From positions 1 through 64,000 of the forward strand of contig NZ_JASITD010000016.1 in the NCBI RefSeq assembly GCF_030063445.1: a stretch of DNA of 64,000 nucleotides, written 5' to 3'. The notes under the pieces are model-generated. The model saw only the letters and a program-made list of their open reading frames with translations. It made no database searches and had not been told where the DNA came from. This DNA comes from Hymenobacter sp. H14-R3. GTDB taxonomy: Bacteria; Bacteroidota; Bacteroidia; Cytophagales; Hymenobacteraceae. Of this stretch, positions 26,045 to 34,341 are shown piece by piece. Position 1 is the stretch's first letter, and each line of letters begins with the position of its first letter. The translations under genes and the position numbers were made by a program.

Positions 26045-26436
26045 AGCGTCGGGAGCAAGGTAGCGGGCGCAATGTTACAAAGTTGCACGGATATAGAAGG
26101 CGCTTGGCCCTTGCCCGCTCGCGCCACCTGGCCGGCCCCGCGCCGGTACCGGCTGGTACCGGGTAGCCCGCAGCGGCAAGGAAAGGCGGGCCGTTCAGCG
26201 TTCTGCCGATGGTTTGCCCGCTCGATTGGTATCCGGAATTGGTTGGTAAGTTCCACGGGGCCAGCGCCGGCCGCGGGCTTGCCGCAGTTGCTGCATGGCG
26301 CCTTAGGCCACGACCAGTGGCAAGGCGGTGGCCTCGCCCTACTGCCGTGGCCAGCCAACGGCCCGCTTTACTTGCGCCACTGCGCAACAGCGGGCAGACT
26401 TGCTCCCAGCTTAAGAAAAACTCAAAAACAGGTGCT

Positions 26437-26514
26437 GCCCAACACAGCGAAGCATCTCTGCCACCTCACCCAAGCCGGTAAGCGAAGCGGCAGAGATGCT
26501 CCGCTGCGTTGGGC
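26437..26514. repeat. Inverted repeat, GAAGCATCTC family
   Basis: Arms GCCCAACACAGCGAAGCATC.. and its near-complement ..GATGCTCCGCTGCGTTGGGC (26 bases each, three mismatches) flank 26 bases. It shares the AGCGAAGC and GCATCTC words with the repeat at 7138-7234. The rest of 26045-26578 shows no supported gene. Confidence 0.7.
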
Positions 26515-26578
26515 AAAACGGCCTTTTGCCTGACTTCCAGCTCAGAAGTAAGCAGGTAAATAACTGGTACATTGGCCC

Positions 26579-27250
26579 TTAGTTCAGGTGAAAGTTCTGC
26601 ATATTTTTAGGTACCAGGGGGTGGCGGGAGGTGAGCAGGGCGTGCTGAATGGCCAGCATAAACACCAGTAGCAGCGCGATGGTGAAGTTGCTGAGCAGCT
26701 GGGAGCTGCCCTCCGTTGCCAGCGAGCTTTGCGAGAGCTGCTGGCCCACGCGCTGCTGAATCTGATTGAGCTGGCTCAGCTCGGCGTGCAGGCGCTGGCT
26801 TTGGCGCGCCGCTTCGGCCACCTGCGCCGCCGGCAGGGGCGCATCCGTAGCCAGCAGCCGCGCTTCGAGGGCGTTGTAGCGGTGCAGCTGCGCCCGGAAT
26901 GATTGCAGCACCTGCTTTTCTTCCCCCACCAAGTAGGTGGCCTGGTGCTGCTCGATGATGGCACTAAGCTGTTGGTTGTGAGCAGCTACCTGACTGCGCG
27001 TGCGCTGCCGGCCGGCCGTCGGCGCGCCGCTATACAGCGCTAGCAGCTGCTGCTTGGTGTAGAGCAGGTCGTTGAGCTCGAACAAGCCCGTGGCGGGTAA
27101 AAGCCGGTCTTGGTACAGCGATGAAACCGAGGTGGTCACCTTGTTCATTAGCTGCCTTTCTACCACGCTACTGCCCAGGATAACGAGCATTACCAGTAGA
27201 AACAGCCTGATAGGCTTGGCTTTATCGTGGATGCGGGACAGCATGTTCAT
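26579..27250 (-). CDS. Four-helix-bundle (MCP-like) sensor domain protein without output domain
   Basis: 223 residues. One membrane span near the N-terminus (IRLFLLVMLVILGSSVVE) and one near the C-terminus (FTIALLLVFMLAIQHALL) enclose about 150 periplasmic residues of helical bundle, as in the 4HB_MCP ligand-binding domain of chemoreceptors (LMNKVTTSVSSLYQDRLLPA and later heptad-like helices). No HAMP, methyl-accepting or kinase domain follows, and the protein ends about 20 residues after the second span. It may be a stand-alone sensor or a truncated receptor. The start may also be the second ATG at 27244. Confidence 0.72.
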   Translation of the reverse strand: MNMLSRIHDKAKPIRLFLLVMLVILGSSVVERQLMNKVTTSVSSLYQDRLLPATGLFELNDLLYTKQQLLALYSGAPTAGRQRTRSQVAAHNQQLSAIIEQHQATYLVGEEKQVLQSFRAQLHRYNALEARLLATDAPLPAAQVAEAARQSQRLHAELSQLNQIQQRVGQQLSQSSLATEGSSQLLSNFTIALLLVFMLAIQHALLTSRHPLVPKNMQNFHLN

Positions 27251-27367
27251 GGCGCAGGGAGTGAAGAGTGACTACAAATCCGGGCAGGCTTAACTGGTTG
27301 AAAATAAGGGGAAAAAACGAGATTCAAGCGCTGAGCGGTTTCTTCCGGTCGGGTACGGCGCGCAGCC

Positions 27368-27660
27368 TTACCGGGGCCGGATACCGGCCAGCCATTGCCG
27401 GGCGGCGGCCAAGTGCAGAGCCAAAAACCCGATGCCCCCAAATACGAATTCCACGCCGCAGCCCACCTCCTTTTCGCCGTGCCGCGCCTGCTCTATCGGC
27501 CGCAGCACGGCTTGCAGACAGGCCCCATCGACCCGGTCGGGCGCGGGAAAGTGGGCGTGCAGCACTGCCGGCACCTGCTGCGGCGCTACCTGCGCGAACC
27601 GGTAGGCCAGCCACTCGGCAAAATCGGCCGCGTAGGCCGGGCACGCCAGGGCCCTGGGTA
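27368..27660 (-). pseudogene. Possible gene remnant, unrecognised
   Basis: A minus-strand frame without a clear start reads LACPAYAADFAEWLAYRFAQ then VPAVLHAHFPAPDRVDG, and ends IGFLALHLAAARQWLAG before the stop at 27368. Codon composition looks native, but no family is recognised and the upstream end runs into an 11-base inverted repeat (27657-27703, GGTAGCCCTGG and complement). Confidence 0.3.
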
Positions 27661-27710
27661 GCCCTGGTGGCTGCTGGGCGGCCGCCGTTCTCCCAGGGCT
27701 ACCGGGCGGC

Positions 27711-27905
27711 TCATTTTGTTAAGTTATTCATAAGCAAGTACTTATGCTGATGCGATATCGTGCCGGATACGTGGCCCCGCAGCTGGGCGCATCCGCCGAA
27801 GGCGGCCTCCTGCTGCGCGTAGCAGTGCCAGAGCCACTTGGGCGCGCCTTTGGGCGGCGTGTACGCAGGTAGTACGTAGTGCCCGAAAAGGTAGCTGGCG
27901 CAACC
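27711..27905 (-). pseudogene. Possible C-terminal gene remnant, unrecognised
   Basis: The minus strand carries a frame ending LRGHVSGTISHQHKYLLM at 27711, preceded by GCASYLFGHYVLPAYTPP and KWLWHCYAQQEAAFGGCAQ. The aromatic, cysteine-containing sequence looks protein-like, but upstream sequence to 28067 is composition-biased. Its last 30 bases are the interspersed repeat at 27718. No function can be given. Confidence 0.3.
27718..27746 (-). repeat. 30-base AT-rich interspersed repeat, copy 2
   Basis: Reverse-strand copy: CATAAGTACTTGCTTATG continuing to AATAACTTAAC. Same unit as 14394-14423. Confidence 0.55.
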
Positions 27906-28061
27906 GAACACGCGGCCCGGCGGCACCCCAGGGCGGCACCCTAGGGCCAGCAGCAGGCCCGTGGGCTGGCCCCCACAATCAGCGCTTCGGCGGCGGGCAT
28001 GGGCGGGGGATGAGGTACGGCCGCCGGCTCCAAAGCACGGCGGGGGCCGCCGCGCCGCACC

Positions 28062-28073
28062 TGACAAACGTCA
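28062..28073. promoter_or_regulatory. TGAC-N4-GTCA palindrome (FNR-like), before the oxidase block
   Basis: TGACAAACGTCA, a CRP/FNR-type half-site pair, 129 bases before the cupin start. An identical 12-mer occurs at 60669 and a variant at 63790. The position suits activation of the cupin-ccoN-ccoO genes under low oxygen. Confidence 0.5.
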
Positions 28074-28190
28074 TGCGCCAGCGTGAATTTCGTCAGGGGG
28101 CCGCCACCAGCTGGTGCGGAACCTTCGTGGCCTTCTTACCGCTAGGCCGGCGGGCGGCTGCCCGCGGGCCCATAACCTCCTGATTTTGCT

Positions 28191-28502
28191 ATGTTTCCTC
28201 CCCTCAAATGCGGCAGCCTGCTCGATGGTGCCCACCCGGCCGCGGGCCCCCAAAAAGCCCTGGTGCTGCTCAAAAAAGACGGCCAGCACATCATCTTCAA
28301 AACCTTCGAGGCGGGCGAAACCATGCCCACCCACCACCACGATGCCGGCGATGTGCTGGTGGTGGTGCTGGCCGGCGAGCTGACCATCACGCAGGAAGAA
28401 GCGCAGGTGGACGTGCAGGCCGGCGACTACGTCATTTTCCCGGCGGGGGCGCCGCACGCGCTGGCCTGCCGGCAGGCCGCCCGCATTCTCATTTACCGCT
28501 AG
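28191..28502 (+). CDS. Small cupin-domain protein
   Basis: 103-residue single-domain cupin. The metal-binding pattern is visible: ETMPTHHHDAGDVLVVVLAGEL (motif 1, with three histidines and an acid) and DYVIFPAGAPHALACR (motif 2 histidine). Such small cupins bind a divalent metal and a small ligand. The specific role is unknown. It is the first gene after an FNR-like palindrome and stands 88 bases before the cbb3 oxidase genes, so it may be co-induced with them. Confidence 0.85.
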   Translation: MFPPLKCGSLLDGAHPAAGPQKALVLLKKDGQHIIFKTFEAGETMPTHHHDAGDVLVVVLAGELTITQEEAQVDVQAGDYVIFPAGAPHALACRQAARILIYR

Positions 28503-28590
28503 GCCGGCGGGGTGTGCGCCGCGCGCTCCTTCCGCGCCGCCCCCCGCGGCTGCTCCCCACGCTCAATGGCTCCTTCACTTTTTGCTTCTG

Positions 28591-30459
28591 ATGAGAAATC
28601 TTCCTTTTAAGCTTTATGGCCGGCCCTTGCTGCTGGCCCTGCTGCTCGGCCTGCCGGCCGGCCTGCGGGCGCAGGCCACCACCCCGGCCGAGGGCCCGAT
28701 GCTGACGCAGCCGGCCGTGCTGGGCATGATGGCCCTGCTGCTCATTATTGTGCTGGGGGCGGCGGGCCTGCTGGTGAGCCGGGTGGCCGCGCTGATTCGC
28801 GGCAGCCAAAAGCCCTCGACCGAAAACGAGGCCGGGCGCTTCGACGAAACCGTTACTAACCTGACTGACAAGCAGCTGGCTGCCATTCTGGAGCGGCGCC
28901 AGGGCCGCGAGTTTGCCCTGAGCGGGGCCGAGCTGAGCGGGGGCAGCCCCGCCCACGACACCCAGGGCCTGGTGCAGCACGTGGCTCTCAACGTGCATTC
29001 GCAGTGGTTTCATGAGAAGCGGCGCACCGCCCCCTTCACCGACCTCGACCCCCGGCTGACGGTGCTCATTTCGGCGTTTTTGCTGTGCGCGGCCTTCTGG
29101 CTGGTGCTGGGCACCACGGTGGGCTGGTACGCGGGCGTCAAGTTTGTGAGCCCCGACGTGGACCACGTGGCGGCGCTCTCGTTTGGGCGGCTGCGGCCCA
29201 TTCACACCAATATGGTGTTCTGGGGCTGGACGTCGCTGGCCATGATTGGGCTGGGCTATTTTGTGGTGCCCCGCACCAACAATACCCCACTCTTCAGCCT
29301 GAAGTGGGGCTGGTGGTCGCTGGGGCTGATAAACGCCAGCGTTATCCTGGGTACGGCCTGCCTGCTGGCGGGCATCAACAACGGCGGCGGCGAGTACCGC
29401 GAGTACATCTGGCCGGTGGCCCTGCTGTTTGCCGTGGGCGTTATCGTGGCGTTTGCCAACTTTTACCAGACCGTGGCCCACCGCACCACCGAGGAGTTTT
29501 ACATCTCGAACTGGTACATTCTGGGGGCCACCATCTGGGGTATCGTGCTCACGGTGATTGCCTACCTGCCGTGGTACCAGAACGGCCTGGGCGAAACCAT
29601 TACGCAGGGCTACTACATGCACATGGGCGTGGGCATGTGGTTTATGACCTTCACGCTGGGGCTGATGTACTACTTCCTGCCCATGTCCCTGAACAAGCCC
29701 ATTTACTCCTACTCGCTGGGGGTGCTGGCCTTCTGGACGCAGCTGCTGTTTTACTCGCTCATTGGCACGCACCACTACATTTTCAGCCCCCTGCCGTGGT
29801 GGCTGCAAACGGTGGCCATCGTGTTCAGCGTGGGCATGATTATTCCGGTGCTGGCGGGCACCATCAACTTTCTGATGACCTTCCGGGGCAGCCGCAAGCG
29901 GGTGGGCGATTCCTACTCGCTGCCCTTCCTGCTGATGGGGGTGCTGTTCTACTTCGTGGGCTCGTTTCAGGGGTCATTGCAGGCGCTGCGCTACACCAAC
30001 CTGGTGTGGCACTTCACCGATTTCAACGTGGCCCACTCGCACGTTACCATGTACGGCATCGTGTCGTTCATGCTCTGGGGCTGCATCTACACGCTGGCGC
30101 CCAAGCTGCGCGGCCGCGAGCCGCGGCAGGCGCTGGTGGGCGTGCACTTCTGGTTTGCGCTGGTGGGGCTGCTGGCCTACGTGATGGCCCTCATGATTGG
30201 CGGCACCCTCAAGGGCATGAGCTGGATGGCCGGCGAGCCCTTCATGCAGTCAGTGGTGCTGATGGCCCCCTACTGGCTGTGGCGGGCCATTGGCGGCACG
30301 TTTATGCTGCTGGCCCACTTCGTGTTTTTCTATAACCTCGTCGATATGCTGCTGGGCGGCAAAGCCGTGCCGCAGGTTGCGCCCGCGCAAGATTCCCTGG
30401 CGCAAAATCCTCTAAAACAAGCTGTTCCCCAAGCCCATGATGTCCTGGAACGTATATAG
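28591..30459 (+). CDS. ccoN: cbb3-type cytochrome c oxidase subunit I with N-terminal extension
   Basis: 622-residue haem-copper oxidase subunit. The first 100 residues are an extension: a signal-like segment (LYGRPLLLALLLGLPAGLRA), one membrane span (VLGMMALLLIIVLGAAGLLV) and a charged linker. The catalytic core then shows RLRPIHTNMVFWGW (haem b histidine), the QGYYMHMGVGMWF copper-ligand region, LIGTHHYIFSPLPWWLQ (histidine pair) and WHFTDFNVAHSHVTMYGIV (haem ligands). These fit the C-family oxidases with high oxygen affinity. Nitric oxide reductase is an alternative relative. The fused CcoO/CcoP-like partner that follows supports the oxidase. ATG 28591 begins the signal-like segment. The end overlaps the next gene by 23 bases. 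Confidence 0.88.
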   Translation: MRNLPFKLYGRPLLLALLLGLPAGLRAQATTPAEGPMLTQPAVLGMMALLLIIVLGAAGLLVSRVAALIRGSQKPSTENEAGRFDETVTNLTDKQLAAILERRQGREFALSGAELSGGSPAHDTQGLVQHVALNVHSQWFHEKRRTAPFTDLDPRLTVLISAFLLCAAFWLVLGTTVGWYAGVKFVSPDVDHVAALSFGRLRPIHTNMVFWGWTSLAMIGLGYFVVPRTNNTPLFSLKWGWWSLGLINASVILGTACLLAGINNGGGEYREYIWPVALLFAVGVIVAFANFYQTVAHRTTEEFYISNWYILGATIWGIVLTVIAYLPWYQNGLGETITQGYYMHMGVGMWFMTFTLGLMYYFLPMSLNKPIYSYSLGVLAFWTQLLFYSLIGTHHYIFSPLPWWLQTVAIVFSVGMIIPVLAGTINFLMTFRGSRKRVGDSYSLPFLLMGVLFYFVGSFQGSLQALRYTNLVWHFTDFNVAHSHVTMYGIVSFMLWGCIYTLAPKLRGREPRQALVGVHFWFALVGLLAYVMALMIGGTLKGMSWMAGEPFMQSVVLMAPYWLWRAIGGTFMLLAHFVFFYNLVDMLLGGKAVPQVAPAQDSLAQNPLKQAVPQAHDVLERI

Positions 30460-31459
30460 CAACCACCGCCTGTTTGTGGGCATCGTGTTCGGGGTGTTCG
30501 TTTTCCTGAGCGTGCTCATTGCCGTGCAGCCGGCGGCCCGCATTCAGCGCGAAAACGCCCCCCTGCCCACCGCCGTGGCCCTCACCACGGAGCAGCAGGC
30601 CGGCCTGCGCGTATTCATCGGCGAGGGCTGCGTGGCCTGCCACACCCAGCAGGTGCGCAACATCGACATGGATAAGATGTGGGGCGGCCGCCCGGCCGTG
30701 GCGGCCGACTACGCCTGGCGCCAGCGCCTCGACGTGTGGCGGGCCACGCCCTCCACCCTGGGCTCGGAGCGCACCGGCCCCGACCTGACGGAAGTGGGCG
30801 TGCGCCAGCCCAGCGACCTCTGGCACCTGCTGCACCTCTACCAGCCCCGCAGCGTGGTAAAGGAGTCCATTATGCCGGCCTTTCCGTGGCTGTTTCGCGA
30901 CAGTGTGGCTGGCACCCCGGCCGGGCTGGCGCTGTACATCCCGGCCGCCTACCGCGAGCCGGGCGCGCATACCGTTGTGCCCACGCGCCGCGCCCAGCAG
31001 CTGGTGGCCTACCTCATGTCGCTGAAGCAGGCCGCGCTGCCCACCGGGCAGGTGGCGCCCGCTTTCCTGTATGTGAAGCCGCCCAAGGCCGCCGTGGCCG
31101 CGGGCCTGGTGGCCAGCGACGCGGCGCCCGCTATTGATGGCGGAGCCCTGTACGCCACCAATTGCCAGGCCTGCCACCAGGCCACGGGCGAGGGCCTGAA
31201 GGGGGCGTTTCCGCCGCTCAAAGGCAGCCCGGTGGTGAACAACGCCGACGCCACGCTCATGGTCAACATCATTTTGCAGGGCTACGACGCGCGCGCCGAA
31301 TACGGCGTGATGCCGCCCTTCGGCAGCCGGCTCACCGATGCCGAAATCGCGGCCATCGTCAGCCACGAGCGCAGCAGCTGGGGCAATAGTGCGGCACCCG
31401 TTACGGCCGATTTTGTGAAGAAACTGCGGGCGCTGGTGAAGCCAGTGGCGGCGCTTTAA
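30437..31459 (+). CDS. ccoO: Fused CcoO/CcoP-type cytochrome c subunit
   Basis: 340-residue membrane-anchored dihaem cytochrome of the cbb3 oxidase. An N-terminal span (LFVGIVFGVFVFLSVLIAV) precedes a CcoO-type monohaem domain with CVACHTQQVRNID and the family tail GSERTGPDLTEVGVRQPSDLW..PRSVVKESIMPAF. The C-terminal third is a second cytochrome c domain, CQACHQATGEGLKGAFPPL with methionine ligand region YGVMPPFGSRL, as in CcoP. Fusion of the two subunits is known in Bacteroidota. Start codon ATG 30437 lies inside ccoN. Confidence 0.9.
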   Translation: MMSWNVYSNHRLFVGIVFGVFVFLSVLIAVQPAARIQRENAPLPTAVALTTEQQAGLRVFIGEGCVACHTQQVRNIDMDKMWGGRPAVAADYAWRQRLDVWRATPSTLGSERTGPDLTEVGVRQPSDLWHLLHLYQPRSVVKESIMPAFPWLFRDSVAGTPAGLALYIPAAYREPGAHTVVPTRRAQQLVAYLMSLKQAALPTGQVAPAFLYVKPPKAAVAAGLVASDAAPAIDGGALYATNCQACHQATGEGLKGAFPPLKGSPVVNNADATLMVNIILQGYDARAEYGVMPPFGSRLTDAEIAAIVSHERSSWGNSAAPVTADFVKKLRALVKPVAAL

Positions 31460-31477
31460 CCTGCTAATAATCTGATA

Positions 31478-31738
31478 ATGAGAAAGAACCTGTTTGCCCT
31501 TCTGGCAGCCCTGCTGCTCGCGCTGCCGGCGCTGGCCTGCCCGCTGTGCGCAAAAAACCAGCCCAAGGGCTTTGCCAACATTACCCACGGCGCCGGGCCG
31601 GGCGGGCCGTTCGACTACGTGATGCTCTACGGGTCGATTGCCGTGGTGGTACTCACGTTCGGGGTCTTTTTCCGCCACCTCTTCCGGCCCGACAACCGCC
31701 GCAACCAGGCCCGCCGCGCGCTGCTCACGTTCAACTAA
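31478..31738 (+). CDS. Small CPLC-motif membrane protein of the oxidase operon
   Basis: 86 residues: a signal peptide (MRKNLFALLAALLLALPALA), then CPLCAKNQPKGF directly at the predicted mature N-terminus, one membrane span (YVMLYGSIAVVVLTFGVFFRHLF) and a short basic tail. The CxxC pair facing the periplasm could bind copper or haem for oxidase assembly (inference). It sits 18 bases after the cytochrome subunit and 8 before the next gene. No named family recognised. Confidence 0.75.
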   Translation: MRKNLFALLAALLLALPALACPLCAKNQPKGFANITHGAGPGGPFDYVMLYGSIAVVVLTFGVFFRHLFRPDNRRNQARRALLTFN

Positions 31739-31746
31739 CTGCTGCC

Positions 31747-32175
31747 ATGACTACTCCCGATGCCGATGCCGGCACCCAGCAGGTGCTGCTGTTTCTCGAC
31801 GACAACCCCGTGCCGTTTGCCCGCTACGCGCCGCCGGTCAAGTTCGACCTCGACACCACCAAGCTGGTCGATGGCCCGCACGAGCTGCGCGTGGTGGCCC
31901 GCTCCTCCAACGGGCAGGAGGGCGTGCAGCTCATCCCGTTTGTGGTGCGCAACGGCCCGGCCATTACCGTGCTGGGCCTGAGCGCCCACGACACGGTGTC
32001 GGACACGGTGCCCCTCACCGTGTCGGCCTACGGCAGCGAGCGCACCGATTCGTTCGTTATTACGGCCTCCGAAACGCCGCAGGGCGTGCCGGCCTGGGTG
32101 TGGGCCAGCGTGCTGGTTTTCATCGGCTGGGGCGCCTATTACCTGCTCACGGCCCTGGCGCAGCCCGCCGGCTAG
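31747..32175 (+). CDS. Ig-like domain protein with C-terminal membrane anchor
   Basis: 142 residues. Residues 1-110 look like one Ig/FnIII-type beta-sandwich (VLLFLDDNPVPFARYAPPVKF, VDGPHELRVVARSSNG, DTVSDTVPLTVSAYG), and the last 30 form a membrane span (PAWVWASVLVFIGWGAYYLL). There is no N-terminal signal peptide, so topology depends on the tail anchor. It follows the CPLC protein by 8 bases and is the last of the tightly packed oxidase genes, suggesting an accessory or assembly role. Confidence 0.7.
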   Translation: MTTPDADAGTQQVLLFLDDNPVPFARYAPPVKFDLDTTKLVDGPHELRVVARSSNGQEGVQLIPFVVRNGPAITVLGLSAHDTVSDTVPLTVSAYGSERTDSFVITASETPQGVPAWVWASVLVFIGWGAYYLLTALAQPAG

Positions 32176-32212
32176 CCGCGGGCTTTCGGGCGCTGCCCGC
32201 TACTTTTCGCCA

Positions 32213-32620
32213 ATGGAGACTTCTGCCAAACCCGACATTTGTACGCCAGACGACATCCGCGGGCTCATCGACGCCTTCTACGCGCAGGTGGGCCGCGACG
32301 AGCTACTGGGCCCCGTTTTTGCCGCCCGCATTCCCGCCGGCCACTGGCCCGCGCACCTCGACACGATGACGCGCTTCTGGACGGCCGCCCTGCTGGGCCA
32401 GGCCGCCGGCTACCGCGGCAACCCCGGGGCCAAACACCTCGACCTGCCCATCGAGCCGGCGCACTTCACCCGCTGGCTGCGCCTGTTCGGGCAAACGGTA
32501 GATGCGCTGTTCGCCGGCGACAACGCCACGGAAATCAAGGTGCGGGCCCACAGAATGGGCGAGTTGTTTCAGGCCAAAATAGCCATGACCCGCGCCAACA
32601 GGAACCTCTCTATTATGTGA
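32213..32620 (+). CDS. Group III truncated haemoglobin
   Basis: 135-residue 2-over-2 globin. Family markers are IRGLIDAFYAQVGRDELLGPVF at the N-terminus, the tryptophan-bearing MTRFWTAALLG, and the proximal histidine region KHLDLPIEPAHFTRWLRLF. Group III globins lack the glycine motifs of groups I and II, as here. It likely handles oxygen or nitric oxide for the adjacent oxidase. It is 38 bases downstream of the Ig-like gene and may share its transcript. Confidence 0.88.
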   Translation: METSAKPDICTPDDIRGLIDAFYAQVGRDELLGPVFAARIPAGHWPAHLDTMTRFWTAALLGQAAGYRGNPGAKHLDLPIEPAHFTRWLRLFGQTVDALFAGDNATEIKVRAHRMGELFQAKIAMTRANRNLSIM

Positions 32621-32643
32621 ATAAGAAGGGGTATAATCGCCCG

Positions 32644-32698
32644 CCTTTTTATTAACCAGCTAATTAATTGTTAATCAAATAGCTAGTTAATAAAAAGG
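32644..32698. repeat. AT-rich hairpin after the globin gene
   Basis: Arms CCTTTTTATTAACCAGCTA (32644-32662) and TAGCTAGTTAATAAAAAGG (32680-32698), one mismatch, with an AT-rich loop. It could act as a terminator for the oxidase-globin unit. 32621-33022 holds no intact gene. Confidence 0.65.
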
Positions 32699-32845
32699 GG
32701 TGGCGGCATCATCCTTGCCGAACCCTGGCGCCGCCCGCCGGTAGCGGGGGCCTGCGCGCAAGCCCCCGCTACCCCGGCTAAAGCCATCCACATCGCTGTG
32801 CTCAGCGGCCTCAGCGCGGGGCTTGTGCCCTTTGATACGGACAAT

Positions 32846-32959
32846 CTAGAGCGGGTTGCACAGCAGTGCACTCTTTTGGCATCAATTAAAAATTTGACAG
32901 CCAGATTTTTAATTTTTAATTCATTCCGAGAGAGTATACCAACTTGTAAACGGCTTTAG
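32846..32959. mobile_element. MITE-like element, copy B (degenerate)
   Basis: Starts CTAGAGCGGGTTGCAC, ends ACGGCTTTAG, AT-rich inside with TTGACAGCCAGATTTTTA. It aligns through most of its length with the 137-base element at 50444-50580, which has perfect ten-base terminal repeats. No coding capacity. It lies directly before a cytochrome c fragment. Confidence 0.6.
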
Positions 32960-33022
32960 GACAAGCAGTTAGCGGAAATATTTTACGGTGCCTATACCTA
33001 AGCCTGCTATGGCGCACCCGGC

Positions 33023-33400
33023 CGCAAACCAGACTCCTGGCTGTACCTCTATCCGGCAGCCCCTGACTTGACTAACAAAGCAGTTGTGATGCAATGGACT
33101 GATGCTGAGCTTTTCTGGATTGTCAAAAATGGCATTAGAGACACCGGCATGCCTGGCCTTGGGCCAACGCATGGAGATGAAGAAATGTGGGGGGTTGCCG
33201 CTTTCGTCAGGCAATTGCCAGATAGGTCTCCCCAGGACTATTTTTTGCTGAGAAAATGGTTCAAAGAAAATGGCGAAGGGAACGCAGAGCTAGCAGAATA
33301 TCAAGCGCGCAAATCCAAAAAACAAGCAGCTGTTTTTCCGGATAAAATACTTCTCGAAAGTTATTCTTTCAGAGGGGCAGCCCGACCCGCTAAGCCAGCG
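33023..33400 (+). pseudogene. Cytochrome c C-terminal fragment lacking the haem motif
   Basis: An open frame with lower GC than its surroundings reads RKPDSWLYLYPAAPDLTNK, then QWTDAELFWIVKNGIRDTGM with MPGLGPTHGDEEMWGVAAFV. This is the methionine-ligand half of a class I cytochrome c. The CxxCH half that should precede it is absent, and there is no start codon. The fragment begins about 60 bases after the MITE-like element, so a deletion linked to that element may have removed the 5' end. Its 3' limit is uncertain. The frame runs to 33640 in GC-rich non-native sequence. Confidence 0.6.
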
Positions 33401-33787
33401 GGGCGCTGCGGTAGCGGAATGCCAACCCGGCGCGGGCGTTGCCAGGAATTGCCCCCGCCCACACCAGCCCCCACCAAACCGGGCCTGGTTGAAGGCTTAG
33501 TCCCACCCGCACATTTGCCGGGTTGCTGGGCAGGCAGGAATTTCGAAAAGCCGTTTATGGGGCATTTTGGGCGGGCTGCTGGGCTCGGTGGGCCTGGCCT
33601 GCGGGTCAAAAACCAGCTCGGCTACAAAATAGTGAAGTGAATTGGGGCCACTGAGTTTGTGGAAAGCCACGAAACCGCGGGCAAGGGCCACGGCGGCAAA
33701 AGCGAGGACGCTCAATACTTCGACTTGCTCCCCAACACTTGAGCCGAGCCACTTGCCCAGGCCCTCAAACCCCCACGTTTTTTATAG

Positions 33788-33803
33788 CGGATAAATTTGT
33801 CCG
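33788..33803. promoter_or_regulatory. Rrf2 operator, autoregulatory site
   Basis: CGGATAAATTTGTCCG, a near-perfect palindrome matching the one before the flavohaemoglobin gene. It overlaps a TTTG minus-33 element, with a TACCTTTG box 20 bases on (33820-33827), so the regulator probably represses itself. Confidence 0.7.
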
Positions 33804-33834
33804 TTATAAAATCCATCCCTACCTTTGTCCCACC

Positions 33835-34284
33835 ATGGCAATGTTCTCCAAAGCGTGCGAGTACGGGATTCGGGCCTCGATTTACATCGGGCAGCAGTCG
33901 GCTGACCAGGGCCGACGGGTGGGCCTGCGCGACATTGCCGCGGAGATAGATTCGCCGGAGGCCTTTACGGCCAAGGTGTTGCAGCTGCTGGTGCGCGCCG
34001 GGCTGGTTACCTCGGTAAAGGGCCCCACCGGCGGCTTCGAGCTCACGGCCGAACAGCTGCGCACCGTTACGCTACGGCAGATTGTGCTGGCCATCGATGG
34101 CGGCGAGATGCTGCAGGGCTGCGCCCTGGGGCTGCGCCAGTGCTCGGCCCAGCAGCCCTGCCCCCTGCACTACCAGTTTCTGGCCATCCGCGACCAGCTC
34201 AATGAGGTGTTGCGTACCCACACCGTTGGCGAGCTGGCCGGCAAGGTGCACGATGGCCTGGGCTTTTTAAGACAATTCAGCTAA
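33835..34284 (+). CDS. Rrf2-family (NsrR-like) transcriptional repressor
   Basis: 149-residue winged-helix regulator. The N-terminal FSKACEYGIRASIYIGQQ, VGLRDIAAEIDSPEAFTAKVLQ recognition region and SVKGPTGGFEL wing are typical of Rrf2 proteins. Three cysteines in GCALGLRQCSAQQPCPLH can hold an iron-sulfur cluster as in NsrR/IscR. The flavohaemoglobin gene follows 57 bases later with the same palindrome, which points to nitric oxide sensing. ATG 33835 follows the promoter. Confidence 0.9.
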   Translation: MAMFSKACEYGIRASIYIGQQSADQGRRVGLRDIAAEIDSPEAFTAKVLQLLVRAGLVTSVKGPTGGFELTAEQLRTVTLRQIVLAIDGGEMLQGCALGLRQCSAQQPCPLHYQFLAIRDQLNEVLRTHTVGELAGKVHDGLGFLRQFS

Positions 34285-34305
34285 TCCCCTTTTTTTATTC
34301 AAATA

Positions 34306-34323
34306 CCGGATAAATTTATCCGG
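34306..34323. promoter_or_regulatory. Rrf2 operator before the flavohaemoglobin gene
   Basis: Perfect 18-base palindrome CCGGATAAATTTATCCGG, 18 bases before the hmp start. It shares GGATAAATTT(G/A)TCC with the site before the repressor. Confidence 0.75.
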
Positions 34324-34341
34324 TAATCAATTTTTTCCTTT

